DNA of 64,000 nucleotides from Halomicroarcula saliterrae (GCF_031624395.1 NZ_JAMQON010000007.1:124001-188000); one strand, 5' to 3'. Positions 42,318-50,620 are shown, numbered from the stretch's first letter. The notes: generated by a model from the sequence alone, not told the origin. Numbers and translations: made by a program.

Positions 42318-43100
42318 ATGACCGATATCGTCTCCGCGGAGTGGGTGGCGGACAACGTCGACCGGCTCCGCATCGTCGACGTGCGCGACGGCTGGGAGTA
42401 CGACGCGATGGCCCATCTGCCGGGGGCCGTGAGCGTCCCGTTCGACAGTTTCCGGACCGGGTCGAGCGACAGCGAGGGCATGCTGCCGAGCCGTGAGGAG
42501 TGGGGCGACCTGCTCTCGGCGGCCGGTGTCAGCGCCGACAGCGAGCTCGTGGCCTACGACGACCACCACGGCGTCTTCGCCGCGCGGTTCCTCGTGACGG
42601 CCGAGCTGCTGGGCCACGACCCCGCGGCGCTCCACCTGCTCGACGGCGACTTCTCCAGCTGGCAGCTCGAACACCCGACGAGCGGCGAGACGCCCGCGGT
42701 CGAACCGACCGACTACAGTGTCGACCCGCCGGAGACGACGCCGCTGGTCGATTCCGACACTGTGGCCGCCGCGGCCGACGACCCCGACGCCGTCCTCGTC
42801 GACACGCGCGACGAATCGGAGTACGCCGAGGGGCACATCCCCGGTGCGCGACTGCTCGACTGGCGGGAGCTCGTCGACGACGAGACACGTGGCCTGCTGG
42901 CGCGCGAGGACGCCCTCGCCGTGCTCGAAGCGGCCGGTATCGTCCCCGAAAAGCGCGTCGTGTTGTACTGCAACACCGCCAGACGCATCAGCCACACCTA
43001 CGTCGTCCTCCGGCATCTGGGCTTCGAGACCGTCGAGTTCTACGAGGGGAGCCTCACCGAGTGGGAGGCACAGGACCGACCGCTGGAGACAGAGCGCTAA
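42318..43100 (+). CDS. sulfurtransferase with two rhodanese domains, paralogue
   Basis: 260-aa second rhodanese, divergent from the first. The first domain (about 5-120) has VAYDDHHGVFAARFLV in place of the Cys loop. The second carries Cys218 in VVLYCNTARRISHTYVVL with DTRDESEYAEGHIPGA. The loop CNTARRIS differs from the CRIGERS of its neighbour, which suggests a different acceptor. The end overlaps the convergent transporter by 4 nt. Confidence 0.9.
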   Translation: MTDIVSAEWVADNVDRLRIVDVRDGWEYDAMAHLPGAVSVPFDSFRTGSSDSEGMLPSREEWGDLLSAAGVSADSELVAYDDHHGVFAARFLVTAELLGHDPAALHLLDGDFSSWQLEHPTSGETPAVEPTDYSVDPPETTPLVDSDTVAAAADDPDAVLVDTRDESEYAEGHIPGARLLDWRELVDDETRGLLAREDALAVLEAAGIVPEKRVVLYCNTARRISHTYVVLRHLGFETVEFYEGSLTEWEAQDRPLETER

Positions 43101-44095
43101 CTCGACTCCGTCGGCCCGTGCTCCGCGGCCAGCAGATTGACCGCCTCAACCAGCAGTGCGATGACGACCGGGCCGGCGATGAACCCGATGAGGCCCATCG
43201 AGAGGATGCCGCCGGTGAAGCCGACGAAGTAGAGGCTGGCGGGCATCCCGGTCGTGTAGCGGGCCAGCCGCGGCCGGATGACCGCATCGGGGAGAAAGCC
43301 GACGAGCGTGAGTCCGAGCACGGTGACGACGACCGCGCCGACGGCGTCCCCAGCGACGGCCTTCGCGGCGGCGATGGCGAGGATGACGACGCTGGGGCCG
43401 ACGACGGGGACGAACTGCAGGATGCCGGCGGCGACCGCCAGCGCGAACGCGCCGTTGTAGCCAAGCAGGGCAAAGAGGACCCAAGCCACGAGGAAGGTGC
43501 CAAAGGCCGTCGCCGCTTGCAGGACGTAGATGGCGTACAGCGTCGAGCGCAGCCGCTTGTGAAAGCGGCTGACGACGTCGTGGTAGGGCTTCGGGACGGT
43601 CCGATAGACGACTGCGCTCGGTGCGTTCGGTCGCCAGAGCATCGCGTAGACGAGGAGGGTGAAGAGGACGGCTTTCAGGGCCAAGATTGGCGTCTCGCTC
43701 GCGAACCCCACCGCCACGTCAGCGGTCCCATCACGGAGTGCCACCAGCGCCGCCTGCACGTCGACGACGTAGGTGAACTCGCCCACGGAGAGCAGAATCT
43801 CGTCGGGGAGCCGCACAAAGAACGCAAAGAGGTCCCGCCGACGCCGGTAGACGACGAAGACCAGCGGAAGCAGCACCAGCGAGCCCGCGACGAACGCGAT
43901 ACCCGTCGAGACAGCGGCAGCGATACGCTTCGAGAGCCCCTGGTCGACGAACCACTCGGACAGCGGAAAGAGGACGTACGCGACCGTGATAGCGAAGAAG
44001 ACGGTCGCCAGCACGCTCGACAGCAACACCATCGAAAGCGATACCAGCAGGACGAGCAGGCCTGCGAGGACGTACGTCCGCTGTCGAGTCGGCAC
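43097..44095 (-). CDS. AI-2E family membrane transporter
   Basis: 332 aa, GTG start. About eight hydrophobic segments are arranged as in the AI-2E/PerM family: two near the N-terminus (VLAGLLVLLVSLSMVLLSSVLATVF), a large central loop, then SRFHKRLRSTLYAIYVLQAATAF and AVAAGILQFVPVVGPSVVILAIA (the conserved P-G-P loop). The family exports small molecules or Na+; here the substrate is unknown. Confidence 0.88.
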   Translation of the reverse strand: MPTRQRTYVLAGLLVLLVSLSMVLLSSVLATVFFAITVAYVLFPLSEWFVDQGLSKRIAAAVSTGIAFVAGSLVLLPLVFVVYRRRRDLFAFFVRLPDEILLSVGEFTYVVDVQAALVALRDGTADVAVGFASETPILALKAVLFTLLVYAMLWRPNAPSAVVYRTVPKPYHDVVSRFHKRLRSTLYAIYVLQAATAFGTFLVAWVLFALLGYNGAFALAVAAGILQFVPVVGPSVVILAIAAAKAVAGDAVGAVVVTVLGLTLVGFLPDAVIRPRLARYTTGMPASLYFVGFTGGILSMGLIGFIAGPVVIALLVEAVNLLAAEHGPTESS

Positions 44096-44161
44096 GGCCT
44101 ACCTTGTCGAGTGGTTACCAAAAGGGTTCCTCCGACAGCGAGAGCGAGTCGCGAAACAGTG

Positions 44162-44842
44162 TCAGGGCGCGACGCCGACGGTCACGAGCGTCCCGAACTC
44201 CCGGTAGCGCTCGACCATCGCCTCGCGCGTGTCCCACTCCTCGGTGGGGAACTCGCCCGCCGGCGGAATCTCGATGTCGCGGTCCGGAACGTTGTCCTGG
44301 ACGGCGACGGCCATCCCCGCCTCGCGGAACGCGCGGCGGTACTCCGGCCCGCTCCAGCGGGTCATGGGCACGTCGACCAGCTCGTCCCACGCGTGGGAGT
44401 GGACGTTCTCTTCGTAGTAGTTCACCGCACAGTGGAAGCTGCCGCCGGGTCGGAGGACGCGGGCCACCTCGTCGAGGACCGCGTGGGGGTCCTCGGCGTA
44501 GTAGAACGCCTCCATCGAGAAGCAGTGGTCGACGCTGTCGGTCGCGAAGGGGAGTCGCTCGAAATCGCCCACGAGGAACCCGACGGCGCCGTCGTCGGTG
44601 TACGACCGGGCGTTTTCCGCCATCGCCGGGGAGGCGTCGATACCGTAGGCCCGCCCCGCGTCGGCGGTCTCTTTCAGCGCGCGGCCGGCGTAGCCGCTTC
44701 CGGACCCGAGGTCCAGCACCGTGTCGCCCGATTCGACGGGCATCCGCGCGAGGACGTGCTTTGCGGTGTGCCAGTGGCGGTCTTCCATCCCGCGGTCCTT
44801 CCCGCGGGCGGCCCAGTCGTCGAACTCGTCGCTGACGCTCAT
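44162..44842 (-). CDS. class I SAM-dependent methyltransferase
   Basis: 226 aa. SAM motif I is VLDLGSGSGYAGRAL (about 42-56), motif II is YGIDASPAMAENAR (about 65-78), motif post-II is GDFERLPFATDSVD (about 92-105), and EVARVLRPGGSFHCAV is the typical motif III. The N-terminus FDDWAARGKDRGMEDRHW resembles ubiquinone/menaquinone or arsenite-type small-molecule methyltransferases. The substrate is unknown. Confidence 0.9.
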   Translation of the reverse strand: MSVSDEFDDWAARGKDRGMEDRHWHTAKHVLARMPVESGDTVLDLGSGSGYAGRALKETADAGRAYGIDASPAMAENARSYTDDGAVGFLVGDFERLPFATDSVDHCFSMEAFYYAEDPHAVLDEVARVLRPGGSFHCAVNYYEENVHSHAWDELVDVPMTRWSGPEYRRAFREAGMAVAVQDNVPDRDIEIPPAGEFPTEEWDTREAMVERYREFGTLVTVGVAP

Positions 44843-45002
44843 ACGACCGCTGAGAGCGGCGCGGCAAAACCCCCTTCGGCTCGGTCACGTGTCGCCGGTT
44901 CGGGCGGGAGCGTCTCGGGGTGTGTGGCAACACCCGACGGCAAGCTCCCTGCAGACGCGGCAAATGCCCGAAAGTTATCCCCGTGGCTACAGACGGGGAG
45001 GT

Positions 45003-45443
45003 ATGGCCCGACGACGACGCTACCGAATCGCGGACACCGCCCAGCAGGTGGTCGGCGGCTTCCTGCTGGCGGGCCCCTTCGTCGTCACCGAGGAGGTGTG
45101 GGTGCTGGCGGCGAACATGAGCGGCTACCACGCCGCCGCCGTCGCTGCCATCGTCTTCACCATCGGCTACGGCGCGCTGTACAAGGCCGACGACGACCGC
45201 GACCTCGAACGCGAGGCCGAGGTGGCCGGCGTGCCGATTCGGTTCGTCTCCCTGATGGTCGTCGCCTTCGGCTCCGTCGCGGTGCTGGCGCTGGTGTTTA
45301 CCGCCCCCGAGGCCTTCCTCGTCGAGGGCGGCATCCTCCCGAACCCGACGCCGACGACCGTCGCCCTGACGACGCTCAAGGCGGTCACCGTCGGCGCTAT
45401 CTTTTCCGTCGTCGGCGCGGCGACGGCCGACAGCGTGTTCTGA
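45003..45443 (+). CDS. DUF2391 family membrane protein
   Basis: 146 aa, four hydrophobic segments (about 13-33, 39-59, 81-101, 120-143). The segment YRIADTAQQVVGGFLLAGPFVVTEEVWVLA matches the family start. The family is widespread in haloarchaea and cyanobacteria, with no known role. AAGTTATCC at about 44972-44981 is a likely TATA box. Confidence 0.82.
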   Translation: MARRRRYRIADTAQQVVGGFLLAGPFVVTEEVWVLAANMSGYHAAAVAAIVFTIGYGALYKADDDRDLEREAEVAGVPIRFVSLMVVAFGSVAVLALVFTAPEAFLVEGGILPNPTPTTVALTTLKAVTVGAIFSVVGAATADSVF

Positions 45444-45495
45444 CCCGGCGCGCCCTCGCAAAAGTTAATGTCCGTCGTCCCGCCCGTTCTGGCAT

Positions 45496-46074
45496 ATGGA
45501 CTATACGCTGGCCATCGACAACACGCCAGACACCGTCGAAGGTGGCACCGGGATCCTCCTCGTCCACCCCAGTACCGGTGCGACGGACCGACTCGACACC
45601 GACTTCCTCTCGACGGACACGGACGCGATGCTGGTCATCTCGACGCGGACGACCGCCCGCGAGGTCAAACAGAAACTGGAGTACTACGAGGTCGACGAGG
45701 AGAGCGCCACCATCCTCGATACGCTGTCGGTCGAGCGGGGGTACACCCGCCGCCAGTCCGACAACGTCCGCTACGTCTCCGCGCCCGACGACCTCGAGGG
45801 CATCGTCGAGGAGACCGAGCAGTTCCTCGCGACCCACGACGGGAAACTGCGCGTGAGCTTCGACTCGGTGACCGAGCTCATCTACTACGCCGACGAGGAG
45901 CGGGCGATAGCGGCCGTCGGCGACATCCTCGACCTCCTCTCCGAGTACGACGCCGTCGGGATGTTCCACCTCGCACAGGGCGTCCACGACGAGGAGACCG
46001 TCGCCGCCTTCCGCGAACTGTTCGACGGCGTCGTCGAACTCGGCGAAGACGACGCCGTGACGAGCGATTTCTGA
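45496..46074 (+). CDS. uncharacterised haloarchaeal protein, RecA/KaiC-like fold without Walker A
   Basis: 192 aa. The order of strands (ILLVHPSTGATDRLDTDFL, DAMLVISTRTTAREVKQKLEYY, KLRVSFDSVTELIYYADEERA, VGMFHLAQGVHDEETVAAF) resembles the RecA/KaiC-type core used by several haloarchaeal HTR-like proteins. The P-loop is replaced by HPSTGATD, so it should not hydrolyse ATP. I recall a haloarchaeal DUF (7090) of this sort. An AAAGTTAATG box about 25 nt upstream is a good TATA. Confidence 0.7.
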   Translation: MDYTLAIDNTPDTVEGGTGILLVHPSTGATDRLDTDFLSTDTDAMLVISTRTTAREVKQKLEYYEVDEESATILDTLSVERGYTRRQSDNVRYVSAPDDLEGIVEETEQFLATHDGKLRVSFDSVTELIYYADEERAIAAVGDILDLLSEYDAVGMFHLAQGVHDEETVAAFRELFDGVVELGEDDAVTSDF

Positions 46075-46138
46075 CCAGGTGTGTCACGCTACACCACGAC
46101 ACCACAATTAAGACGATATAACCCGTCCTCTGGGGTGT

Positions 46139-46294
46139 ATGCCGGAATGCCAGAACTGTGAGAATTTTGTAACTGCCGCATACGCGCGGGTCTTTACGCC
46201 AAACGGCGTCGAGAAACCACGGGTCTGCCCGCAGTGTGAGGACAAGATACGCGACGGGGCCGACATCCGGGACGCCCGGTCGACGCGTAGATAA
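46139..46294 (+). CDS. small zinc-finger protein (DUF7563-like)
   Basis: 51 aa: MPECQNCENFVTAAYARVFTPNGVEKPRVCPQCEDKIRDG..., with CxxC at 4-7 and CPQC at 30-33 forming one zinc site. It belongs to a group of haloarchaeal micro-proteins starting MPEC; a second one lies at 50031. A TTAAGACGATATA stretch (46108-46120) about 19-30 nt upstream is the promoter of a leaderless mRNA. Confidence 0.82.
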   Translation: MPECQNCENFVTAAYARVFTPNGVEKPRVCPQCEDKIRDGADIRDARSTRR

Positions 46295-46339
46295 CCGACG
46301 CATACCCCCGTGACTGGGTCGGTCGCGGGGACACCCCCG

Positions 46340-47656
46340 TTACTTGCGAGCGTCCGCCAGACAGTCGCGAGCCACGGCCAGCACCTCGTCTGCTCGGGAC
46401 GCCTCGCGGGCCTCGGCGGTCACGCGCACGAGCGACTGGGTCCCGCTGGCTCGCAGCAGGAACCACGCGTCGCCCAGGTCGACGCGTACCCCATCGAGGG
46501 TCGTCACGTCGTCGTACTCGGCGAGCACCTGCTCGCGGACCCGCTCCATCACCGCCGCCTTCGCCTCGACCGCGACGCTGTCCCGGCGGATGGGGTAGGT
46601 CGGCACCTCGGCGATGCGCTCCCCGAGGGGGCGGTCGGCGTCGAGCGCCGCGATGGTACAGGCCGCGAGCGGCCCGTCCGGACAGAGCGTGTGGTCGGGC
46701 CATATCCACGCGCCGCTTGGCTCCCCGCCGAAGGCCACGTCGGGGGCCTCGGCGGCCTCGGCGACGTAGACGTCGCCGACCGGCGTGTACTCAACGCCGA
46801 CGTCGATCTCCGCGAGGTAGTCCGCGACCGCCAGACTGGTGTCGACCGGAACGGCGACGCGCTGGCCGGCCTCGGCGGCGGCCCGGGCGAACAGCGCGAG
46901 CGTGGCGTCGCCGGTGAGGTAGGTGCCGTCGGCGGCCACCGCGCGCATCCGGTCGGCGTCGCCGTCGTGGGCGATACCGATGTCCGCGTCGCTCGCCCCG
47001 ACCAGCGTGGACAGGGACTGGCAGTTCTCGGCCGTCGGCTCGCTGGGCCGCCCGGGGAACGCCCCGTCGGGCTGGCCGTTGAGCGTCTCGACGTGACAGC
47101 CCATCGCCTGCAGCACGTCGACGGTGACACCGCCGGCGCCGTTGCCCACGTCGACGACGACGCGGCTGTCCATCGACTCGCGGTCGAGTTCGGCCCGGAT
47201 GGCCTCGGCGTGGCGACTGCGGGCGTTCCACGTCTCGACGCTGCCGGCGTCGTCCCACGCGGCCGGCTCGAACGCCCCGTCGGCGAGGCGCCCCTCGATC
47301 CGCTCCTGCCCCTCGCCGTCGAAGGCCTGCCCCGACGGTTGCCAGAGCTTCAGGCCGTTGTCCTCCGGCGGGTTGTGGCTCGCGGTTATCGAGACGCCGG
47401 CGTCGGCGTCGCGCCATCCCACCGCGCGACCGACGGTCGGCGTCGCCGCCACGCCCACGTCGACGACGTCGGTACCGCTCTCGCGCAGGCCGGCGACCAG
47501 CGCCGACTGGAGGAACTCGCCGCTCGCTCTCGGGTCCCGACCGACGACGACGCGAGCACAGTCGACGCCCAGCGCCCGGCCCACGGACAGCGCCAGGTCG
47601 GCCGTCACTGTCTCGCCGACTGGACCCCTGATACCGCTCGTCCCGAAGAGTGTCAT
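46340..47656 (-). CDS. glmM: phosphoglucosamine mutase / phosphohexomutase
   Basis: 438-aa alpha-D-phosphohexomutase. MTLFGTSGIRG starts the family, the catalytic phosphoserine is Ser93 in SITASHNPPEDNG, the Mg loop is HDGDADRM (about 230-237), the sugar loop is GGEPSGAWIWPD (about 299-310), and the phosphate loop is LLRASGTQSLVR near the C-terminus. The GGEPSG loop fits GlmM-like enzymes that make N-acetylglucosamine or mannose-1-phosphate intermediates. Haloarchaea have several of these, and another is at 50660. Confidence 0.9.
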   Translation of the reverse strand: MTLFGTSGIRGPVGETVTADLALSVGRALGVDCARVVVGRDPRASGEFLQSALVAGLRESGTDVVDVGVAATPTVGRAVGWRDADAGVSITASHNPPEDNGLKLWQPSGQAFDGEGQERIEGRLADGAFEPAAWDDAGSVETWNARSRHAEAIRAELDRESMDSRVVVDVGNGAGGVTVDVLQAMGCHVETLNGQPDGAFPGRPSEPTAENCQSLSTLVGASDADIGIAHDGDADRMRAVAADGTYLTGDATLALFARAAAEAGQRVAVPVDTSLAVADYLAEIDVGVEYTPVGDVYVAEAAEAPDVAFGGEPSGAWIWPDHTLCPDGPLAACTIAALDADRPLGERIAEVPTYPIRRDSVAVEAKAAVMERVREQVLAEYDDVTTLDGVRVDLGDAWFLLRASGTQSLVRVTAEAREASRADEVLAVARDCLADARK

Positions 47657-47686
47657 ACACAGACGGCGCAGGGAGGCGAAAAAAGG

Positions 47687-47866
47687 CTACCGCTCACCCG
47701 CCGGCGACCAGTGACAGGCCGTGCCCGTCGTCAGCCCCGCGGTCTCGACGTGTGCCGACAGGCAGCCGTAGTTACAGAACTGGCTGGTGGGCTCGTCGCC
47801 CGGCTCCCGGGAGAGATACACCGGGTCGTGGGCTTCGACAGCACAGCCACAGTACGTGCAGTCCAT
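47687..47866 (-). CDS. small zinc-binding protein
   Basis: 59 aa: MDCTYCGCAVEAHDPVYLS...FCNYGCLSAHVETAG, with CxxC at 3-6 and CNYGC at 31-35, the latter with a following His that could complete the site. It resembles small haloarchaeal YHS/zinc-ribbon proteins. It is divergent from rpiA through a promoter with a central AAACGTTT palindrome. Confidence 0.75.
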   Translation of the reverse strand: MDCTYCGCAVEAHDPVYLSREPGDEPTSQFCNYGCLSAHVETAGLTTGTACHWSPAGER

Positions 47867-47888
47867 ACGACTCGTTCCGTCCGGGAGA

Positions 47889-47901
47889 ACAAACGTTTTG
47901 T
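47889..47901. promoter_or_regulatory. central palindrome of a divergent promoter
   Basis: The core AAACGTTT (47891-47898) lies at the exact middle of two start codons, 47866 on the minus strand and 47924 on the plus strand, about 29 nt from each. A single TATA-like palindrome may serve both the zinc protein and rpiA. The spacing fits leaderless transcripts in both directions. Confidence 0.6.
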
Positions 47902-47923
47902 CCGCGTCGGCGGAGGGTCAGGT

Positions 47924-48604
47924 ATGAAACAGGGCGGCTCCGACGCGGCGAAACGGGCGGCCGGCGAGTCAGCGGCCGAAGCGGTCGAGGACGGGATGGT
48001 CGTCGGGCTGGGCACCGGGAGTACGACGGCACACGCCATCCGGGCCATCGGGCGGCGGGTCGACGCCGGCCTCGATATCGTCGGCGTCCCGACCTCCTTC
48101 CAGTCGCGGGAACTCGCTCGCGAGGTCGGCATCCCGCTGACCGAACTCGACGACGCCAGTGTGGACCTGGCCATCGACGGCGCCGACGAGGTGGCCGGCG
48201 CCGACCTGATAAAAGGCGGCGGGGCGGCCCACGCCCGCGAGAAAATCGTCGACGCGAGCGCGGACCGATTTCTCGTCGTCGCCGACCCGACGAAGACCGC
48301 CGAGACGCTCTCACACCCGGTGCCGGTGGAGGTGCTGCCGGCCGCACGGACCACAGTGGCCGCGTCGGTACGGCAGACGGGCGGCGAGCCGACGCTCCGG
48401 CAGGCCGAGCGCAAGGACGGCCCCGTCGTCACCGACAACGGGAACCTCGTGCTGGACTGCGACTTCGGCGATATCGACGACCCGGCGGCTCTGGGGCAGA
48501 CCCTCGCGTCGCTCCCCGGCGTCGTCGAACACGGGCTGTTCGTCGGGCTGGCCGACGAGGTCCACGTCGGCAGTGAGGACGGCGTGACGGTCCGAGAGCT
48601 GTAG
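47924..48604 (+). CDS. rpiA: ribose-5-phosphate isomerase A
   Basis: 226 aa, interconverting ribose-5-phosphate and ribulose-5-phosphate. It has VVGLGTGSTTAHAI (about 26-39), VPTSFQSRELA (about 55-65), LAIDGADEVAGADLIKGGGAAHAREK (about 82-107; catalytic Asp/Lys) and DNGNLVLDCDFG near the C-terminus. The length is normal for archaeal RpiA. It provides ribose for nucleotide synthesis; pyrC lies elsewhere in the window but is not linked. Confidence 0.95.
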   Translation: MKQGGSDAAKRAAGESAAEAVEDGMVVGLGTGSTTAHAIRAIGRRVDAGLDIVGVPTSFQSRELAREVGIPLTELDDASVDLAIDGADEVAGADLIKGGGAAHAREKIVDASADRFLVVADPTKTAETLSHPVPVEVLPAARTTVAASVRQTGGEPTLRQAERKDGPVVTDNGNLVLDCDFGDIDDPAALGQTLASLPGVVEHGLFVGLADEVHVGSEDGVTVREL

Positions 48605-48680
48605 CTGTCCGGGTGTTGTCGCTGTCGAGTGGCGCCGCCGCTACGCGGTTCGCTGAAAGAAAAATCGGGTGGCGGCGACC

Positions 48681-48848
48681 TTACAGGTCTCGCGGCTGAA
48701 CGGTCTTTCGGTCGTTGGCGTCAGCTCGTCGAGCGGCGTCGGCGAGCAGTTCCTCGACCTCGGCGTCGAGTGCATCGTAGAAGTCCGACGCAACGTTCAT
48801 GTCATCGAGCTCTTCCTTAACGGCGGCTTTGACGATTAGGTCTGCCAT
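48681..48848 (-). CDS. DUF1931 small histone-fold protein
   Basis: 55 aa: MADLIVKAAVKEELDDMNVASDFYDALDAEVEELLADAARRADANDRKTVQPRDL. This is the short single-histone-fold (DUF1931/CBFD-NFYB-like) protein known in haloarchaea. One or two copies form a dimer that may bind DNA. A GTTTAAATAC TATA box (48873-48882) lies about 25 nt upstream of the ATG. Confidence 0.9.
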   Translation of the reverse strand: MADLIVKAAVKEELDDMNVASDFYDALDAEVEELLADAARRADANDRKTVQPRDL

Positions 48849-48872
48849 ACACTGCGTTTCTGCGAAGGGATT

Positions 48873-48882
48873 GTTTAAATAC
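48873..48882 (-). promoter_or_regulatory. TATA box of the DUF1931 gene
   Basis: Minus-strand GTATTTAAAC ends about 25 nt before ATG 48848, a textbook haloarchaeal TATA position for a leaderless transcript. Confidence 0.75.
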
Positions 48883-49180
48883 TTTCCCCAATGAGTCCGC
48901 TCTCGGCGGTACTAACGGGGGTTTGAGACGGTTTCGGACAACAGCACCCATATAAATAAGGTACGTTAGCGGGCGGAAATTCCCCGTTCGGCCAAACAGT
49001 TGATAAGGGATGAGCTGTCGCGCTATCTCGCCGTCTCGCGCGCGCTGGGGCCCGGATAGGGAATCGTCGCACTCCGTGTCCGGATATCGCCGACGCTCGG
49101 GTCGACGAGTACCGGCACATCGGGACGACGACCGCACTGAGACCGACGGATAAGAGTAGCCGGCCCACGGAGGAGCCAGC
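48883..49180. other. gap without a recognised gene
   Basis: About 300 bp hold no coding frame that I can support. CATATAAATAAGG at about 48950-48961 looks like a strong TATA box on the plus strand, but no ORF starts within the next 60 bp, so it might drive a small RNA. The region after it is less GC-rich than the surroundings for about 50 bp. I see no further signal. Confidence 0.5.
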
Positions 49181-49951
49181 ATGCGCGAGATACTGGACGC
49201 GGTCGCGGCGGGCGAACTCACCCCCGCCGAGGCCGAGACGGCGCTCTCGGGGTACGCGACGACCGGTGCCGGCCGGTTCGACGCCGCCCGGGAGCGCCGG
49301 TCGGGCGTCCCCGAGGCAGTGCTGGGGGCGGGCAAGACAGCTGCGGAGATAGCCGACCTCGCGGCGACGGCCGTCGAGACGACCGGCCGGGCCATCGTCA
49401 CGCGAATCGACGGCAGCGAAGCTGGGGCCGTCCGGCGGGAGCTGGCGGGCCTCGACACCGACGCGTCGGTCCGCTGGTCCGAGCGGTCGGACTGGCTCGT
49501 GGCCACGGCGTCGGGGTTCGAGCGGCCCGCTGTCGACGCCAGCGTCGGCGTCGTCACCGCCGGGACCTCGGACGCCGTTCCGGCCGGCGAGGCGGCGATG
49601 ATGGCCCGCGAGATGGGGGCCGACGTGACGAGAATCGACGACGTGGGCGTCGCGAGCCTCGCACGGACCGTCGACGCGGTCGACCGGTTGCGCACGCACG
49701 ACGTGCTGGTCGTCGCTGCGGGCCGAGAGGGCGCCCTGCCCACCGTCGTCGCGGGCCTCGTCGACGTGCCGGTCGTCGCACTCCCCGTCTCGACGGGCTA
49801 CGGTCACGGCGGCGACGGCGAGGCCGCCCTCTCCGGGATGTTGCAGTCCTGTACCGCGCTGTCGGTGGTCAACATCGACGCGGGCTTTACCGCGGGCACA
49901 CAGGCCGGGCTCATCGCCAGACAGGTCGGGGCCGCGCGGGGGGGCAAATGA
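49181..49951 (+). CDS. larB: nickel-pincer cofactor synthase LarB
   Basis: 256 aa. It carboxylates and hydrolyses nicotinate adenine dinucleotide in the pincer-nucleotide pathway that makes the Ni cofactor of lactate racemase. The C-terminal two thirds are the PurE-like domain: VVTAGTSDAVPAGEAAMMARE (about 124-144), VVVAAGREGALPTVVAGLVDVPVVALPVSTGYG (about 182-214), and SCTALSVVNIDAGFTAG (about 228-244). The N-terminal lid begins MREILDAVAAGELTPAEAE. LarC and LarE are not in the window. Confidence 0.92.
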   Translation: MREILDAVAAGELTPAEAETALSGYATTGAGRFDAARERRSGVPEAVLGAGKTAAEIADLAATAVETTGRAIVTRIDGSEAGAVRRELAGLDTDASVRWSERSDWLVATASGFERPAVDASVGVVTAGTSDAVPAGEAAMMAREMGADVTRIDDVGVASLARTVDAVDRLRTHDVLVVAAGREGALPTVVAGLVDVPVVALPVSTGYGHGGDGEAALSGMLQSCTALSVVNIDAGFTAGTQAGLIARQVGAARGGK

Positions 49952-50030
49952 GGGCGCGTGCACCTGTCAGCTACCGTGGATACCAAACCATTTGGGTAAA
50001 GGAATATAGGACTAGAACACCTCTGATTGT

Positions 50031-50210
50031 ATGTCGGCGGTGGTGTCGCCGACGAACACGATGCCCGAATGCAATCACTGCGGCGCGCACGTTTCAGACC
50101 AGTTCGCCCGTGTGTTCGCGGACGAGTACGGACACATCCGGGCCTGCCCGAACTGCTCGGCGAACGCTGGCATCGCCGAGGTGTCGAAAGAGCGCGCCCA
50201 CCAAGCGTGA
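50031..50210 (+). CDS. small zinc-finger protein (MPEC family)
   Basis: 59 aa if started at ATG 50031 (MSAVVSPTNTMPECNHCGAHVS...). The core repeats the family of the 46139 gene: CNHC (14-17) and CPNC further on. A GGAATATAGG box at 50001-50010 lies about 25 nt before 50031, pointing to this leaderless start. The family start would be the in-frame ATG at 50061 (49 aa). The paralogue at 46139 shares MPEC and a RVFxxxG segment. Confidence 0.8.
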   Translation: MSAVVSPTNTMPECNHCGAHVSDQFARVFADEYGHIRACPNCSANAGIAEVSKERAHQA

Positions 50211-50297
50211 TACGGATGGTTGTAGTCCCGCCCCGGGACTACCGGGAAACAGCTACAACCAACCGTACGAGGCCCACTGGGCCACCCGCATCGTGCG

Positions 50298-50594
50298 ATG
50301 ACCACCACGCGGAGCCCTGTTCACTACGCCTACGTGCTGCGGTGTAGTGACGGAAGCTTTTACACCGGCTACACGACCGACGTGGAGCGCCGGGTGCGTG
50401 AACACGACGACGGGGACGGCGCGAAGTACACCCGCGGCCGGACGCCCGTCGAACTCGTCCACGTCGAGCGTTTCGAGTCGAAGTCGGCGGCGATGAGCCG
50501 CGAGTACGAGATAAAACAGCTGTCGCGGGCCGAGAAAGAGACACTCGTCGAGGGCGACGGCCCCCGACGGGACGGGAGCCACAGCGACCCGTAG
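50298..50594 (+). CDS. GIY-YIG nuclease family protein (UPF0213-like)
   Basis: 98 aa. The GIY-YIG fold appears as YAYVLRCSDGSFYTGYTTDVERRVREHDDG (about 10-39), with catalytic Tyr and Arg visible. ESKSAAMSREYEIKQLSRAEKETLV ends the domain. Stand-alone members (UPF0213) have unknown biological function, perhaps DNA repair. The following promoter box is for the next gene. Confidence 0.9.
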   Translation: MTTTRSPVHYAYVLRCSDGSFYTGYTTDVERRVREHDDGDGAKYTRGRTPVELVHVERFESKSAAMSREYEIKQLSRAEKETLVEGDGPRRDGSHSDP

Positions 50595-50620
50595 AGCGGG
50601 CCGCGCTCGACCCCTGAAAG

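Noticed and set aside
42500-45856. 1118-codon open frame on the plus strand
   Set aside because: It runs across the second rhodanese, the AI-2E transporter and the methyltransferase in another frame; its Arg/Asp-rich translation is the usual shadow of GC-rich haloarchaeal coding.
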